The notes beneath the pieces were generated by a model. The model did not search any database, was not told the origin of the DNA, and saw nothing but the letters and a program-made list of their open reading frames with translations. From assembly GCA_016295275.1 (NCBI GenBank), contig JAEDLN010000116.1:1-7507 (forward strand): a stretch of DNA of 7,507 bases. The letters run 5' to 3'. Of this stretch, positions 5,894 to 7,507 are shown piece by piece; within the stretch, counting starts at the first letter, position 1, and every line of letters starts with the position of its first letter. The translations under genes and the position numbers were made by a program. Origin of the DNA: Kiritimatiellia bacterium. GTDB taxonomy: Bacteria > Verrucomicrobiota > Kiritimatiellia > RFP12 > UBA3636.

Positions 5894-6880
5894 TTAACCG
5901 GCGTTATCGCTGCAGACGGTTTCCTTGATGGAGTAAATCTGTTTGTTCTGGGATTCGTGGTAGGTCCGCGTCGTCAGTTCTGCCATCAAGCCAAGAACGA
6001 TGAATTGGAGCGAAAATCCGAGGAACATGAGCGGTGTGACGACCCAGAATGGACGTTTGACGAGAAGTCCCTCACCGAACCAAGCGGAAGAACCGAAGAT
6101 CGAGCAAACTGCTTCAAGGCCGACGATGCCGAGCAGGAGGGCGGCGATAGCGCCGCAATAGAGACCGATTTTGCCGAAGACTTGAATGGGGCGAGTCGAG
6201 TACGACATCAGGAATTTCACGGTCAGGAGATCGAGGACGACGCGGAAAGTCCGTGAGATTCCGTACTTCGACTTACCGAATTTTCGGGCATGGTGGCTGA
6301 CGGGAAGCTCGGCGATGGAACCGCCGACCCAGCGGCAGAGGGCCGGGATGAAGCGGTGCATTTCTCCGTAGAGATGGACTTGGGAGATGATTTCGCGACG
6401 ATAGGCTTTGAGGGAGCAGCCGTAATCATGCAAGGACACCCCCGTCATCTTTCCAATGATCCGGTTGGCGATCATGGAAGGAAGTTTTCGGTTGATGAAA
6501 GCATCCTGGCGGTTTTTGCGCCAACCGGAAACGACATCGTAGCCCTCATCGAGTTTGGCGAGCAGGGCGGGGATATCTTTGGGATCGTTTTGCAGATCGG
6601 CATCGAGCGTGATGACGATATTGCCATCGCTCTCGTTGATGCCGGCAGCCATTGCGGGTGTCTGCCCGAAATTCCGGCGGAAGCGAATGAGTTTCAGGTG
6701 GGCGTGCTTCTTCGCTTCTGCGCACATAACGGACCAAGACGAATCGGAGGAACCGTCATCGACGAGCACGATTTCGTAGGATTTTCCCAAAGGCTTGACA
6801 GCCGCCACGATTGCTTCGCAGAGATGGGGGACCGATTCTTCTTCGTTGTAGACGGGAACAACAATGCTGAGATCGTGCAT
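5894..6880 (-). CDS. Membrane-anchored GT2 polyprenyl-phosphate sugar transferase (DPM1/GtrB/ArnC-like)
   Basis: This 328-residue enzyme belongs to the group that transfers a sugar from an NDP-sugar to undecaprenyl phosphate on the cytoplasmic face of the inner membrane. The GT-A domain shows LSIVVPVYNEEESV (4-17), VDDGSSDSS (40-48), FRRNFGQTPAMAAGI (67-81), the metal-binding DADLQNDP (93-100) and SGWRKNRQD (118-126). HDYGCSLKAYRRE (151-163) and ARKFGKSKYG (198-207), both typical of this group, follow. Two hydrophobic segments at about 233-260 and 278-301 give the GtrB-like two-helix membrane anchor. The length is normal and the protein looks complete. The ATG at 6880 gives the standard family start; no Shine-Dalgarno sequence precedes it. 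It could supply a lipid-linked glucose, mannose or aminoarabinose-type sugar for glycan decoration. The sugar is not readable from the motifs, and no flippase or GT-C partner is in the window. Confidence 0.88.
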   Translation of the reverse strand: MHDLSIVVPVYNEEESVPHLCEAIVAAVKPLGKSYEIVLVDDGSSDSSWSVMCAEAKKHAHLKLIRFRRNFGQTPAMAAGINESDGNIVITLDADLQNDPKDIPALLAKLDEGYDVVSGWRKNRQDAFINRKLPSMIANRIIGKMTGVSLHDYGCSLKAYRREIISQVHLYGEMHRFIPALCRWVGGSIAELPVSHHARKFGKSKYGISRTFRVVLDLLTVKFLMSYSTRPIQVFGKIGLYCGAIAALLLGIVGLEAVCSIFGSSAWFGEGLLVKRPFWVVTPLMFLGFSLQFIVLGLMAELTTRTYHESQNKQIYSIKETVCSDNAG

Positions 6881-6956
6881 GGAGGGGTCGGGTTGAAGTG
6901 AAGAGAAGCGAGAAGCGCCGAGGACCGGAGACGGGAAGGGTTGCGAACGCGAACGG
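6881..6956 (-). other. 76-nt pyrimidine-rich leader between pgi and the GT2 gene
   Basis: This is the longest gap between genes in the window. The coding strand is dominated by C and T, with 15 pyrimidines in the last 20 bases before the ATG. No -35/-10 pair and no terminator are visible, so pgi and the GT2 gene could share a transcript. GCGAAC (6949-6954) can pair with GTTCGC (6966-6971) around the pgi stop codon, but the stem is short and has no U-tract. Confidence 0.45.
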
Positions 6957-7507
6957 TTAGCGGTTGTTCGCCTTGCGGAAGCGTTCGATCAGCGCGTTGG
7001 TGGAGCTGTCGTGCTTGAGTTCCGTCGTAGAGACGAGTTCCGGAATGATCTTCTTTGCGAGGACCTTTCCGAGTTGGACGCCCCACTGATCGAAGGAGAA
7101 GATATTCCAGATGATGCCTTGTGTGAACACCTTGTGTTCGTAGAGGGCGATCAGCGCGCCGAGGACGGCGGGCGTCAGCTCGTCTGCGAGGATGGTATTG
7201 GTCGGGCGATTTCCGAGGAAGGTCTTGTGCGGAACCAGATTTTCGGGCGTTCCTTCGGCGCGCACCTCATCGGCGGTCTTTCCGAATGCGAGGGCCTCGG
7301 TTTGGGCGAAGAAGTTCGCCATGAGGGCTTGATGGTGATCGCGGATCGGGTTGTGGGAGCGGCAGAAACCGATGAAGTCGGCGGGAACGAGTTTTGTTCC
7401 CTGATGGAGAAGCTGGTAGAACGCGTGTTGGCCGTTGGTTCCGGGCTCGCCCCAGATAATGGGGCCGGTTTGGTAGGAAACGGGCTTTCCGTCGCGGTCG
7501 ATATACT
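6957..7507 (-). CDS. pgi: Glucose-6-phosphate isomerase, C-terminal part
   Basis: This enzyme interconverts glucose 6-phosphate and fructose 6-phosphate in the cytoplasm. The window holds about the last 183 residues; the frame stays open to the window edge, so the start lies outside. Visible landmarks are IIWGEPGTNGQHAFYQLLHQGTK-type sequence with the catalytic Glu (codon 7446-7448), the RDHHQ pair with the ring-opening His (7332-7337), NFFAQTEALAFGK, GNRPTNTIL, GALIALYEHKVFTQG, and the second family signature NIFSFDQWGVQLGK ending in the active-site Lys (7065-7067). HDSSTNALIERFR closes the protein as usual. The loop after AFGK is shorter than in the E. coli enzyme, which is common in other bacteria. 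An internal ATG at 7322 is not the start, because conserved catalytic sequence lies upstream. As first gene of the visible cluster it links central sugar phosphate supply to the glycan genes. Confidence 0.96.
   Translation of the reverse strand, partial: YIDRDGKPVSYQTGPIIWGEPGTNGQHAFYQLLHQGTKLVPADFIGFCRSHNPIRDHHQALMANFFAQTEALAFGKTADEVRAEGTPENLVPHKTFLGNRPTNTILADELTPAVLGALIALYEHKVFTQGIIWNIFSFDQWGVQLGKVLAKKIIPELVSTTELKHDSSTNALIERFRKANNR

Noticed and set aside
6949..6971. Possible terminator hairpin at the pgi stop codon
   Set aside because: Only a 6-bp stem with an 11-base loop and no U-tract; the next gene follows at once on the same strand.
7029..7070. Gln in place of Glu in the second glucose-6-phosphate isomerase signature (GVQLGK)
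   Set aside because: The family pattern tolerates Gln at this position, and the active-site Lys is present, so it is not a sign of a broken enzyme.

Overview
The window carries seven genes, all read from the minus strand and packed head to tail. They look like one operon, or the 3' part of one. The organism is probably Gram-negative: there is a heptosyltransferase-type (GT9) glycosyltransferase, a type II secretion/type IV pilus-like pseudopilin and an envelope-polysaccharide style gene set. G+C is in the mid-50s percent by eye. The mix of a lone GspG-like pseudopilin, a GAF-containing EI of the PtsP type and a stand-alone sugar-nucleotidyltransferase would suit a Verrucomicrobiota/Lentisphaerota (PVC) bacterium. 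That is a weak guess, because no taxonomic marker gene is present.

Layout in transcription order, from high to low coordinates: the C-terminal part of glucose-6-phosphate isomerase (cut by the window edge); a 76-nt gap; a membrane-anchored GT2 polyprenyl-phosphate sugar transferase; a 48-nt gap; a GAF + Enzyme I phosphoenolpyruvate-protein phosphotransferase (PtsP-like); a 33-nt gap; a sugar-phosphate nucleotidyltransferase; directly abutting it (TAAATG) a GspG-like pseudopilin; a second, soluble GT2; and, overlapping it by one base (TAATG), a GT9 glycosyltransferase. The last 66 bases after the GT9 stop are non-coding and G-rich on the plus strand, with an 11-bp tandem repeat and a canonical G-quadruplex motif. 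There is no gene-free stretch over 300 bases and no RNA gene, IS element or CRISPR array.

Together the genes suggest a path from central sugar phosphate (Pgi) through an activated sugar (nucleotidyltransferase) to lipid-linked or surface glycan (three glycosyltransferases). A PEP-dependent phosphorelay enzyme in the same transcript could tie this to carbon/nitrogen status. Individual family calls are firm; the joint pathway is inference. The individual genes are recognisable families, and I do not see a clearly new system. The most unusual features are that nearly every start codon is preceded by a pyrimidine-rich leader with no Shine-Dalgarno sequence, and that a pseudopilin sits among sugar genes.
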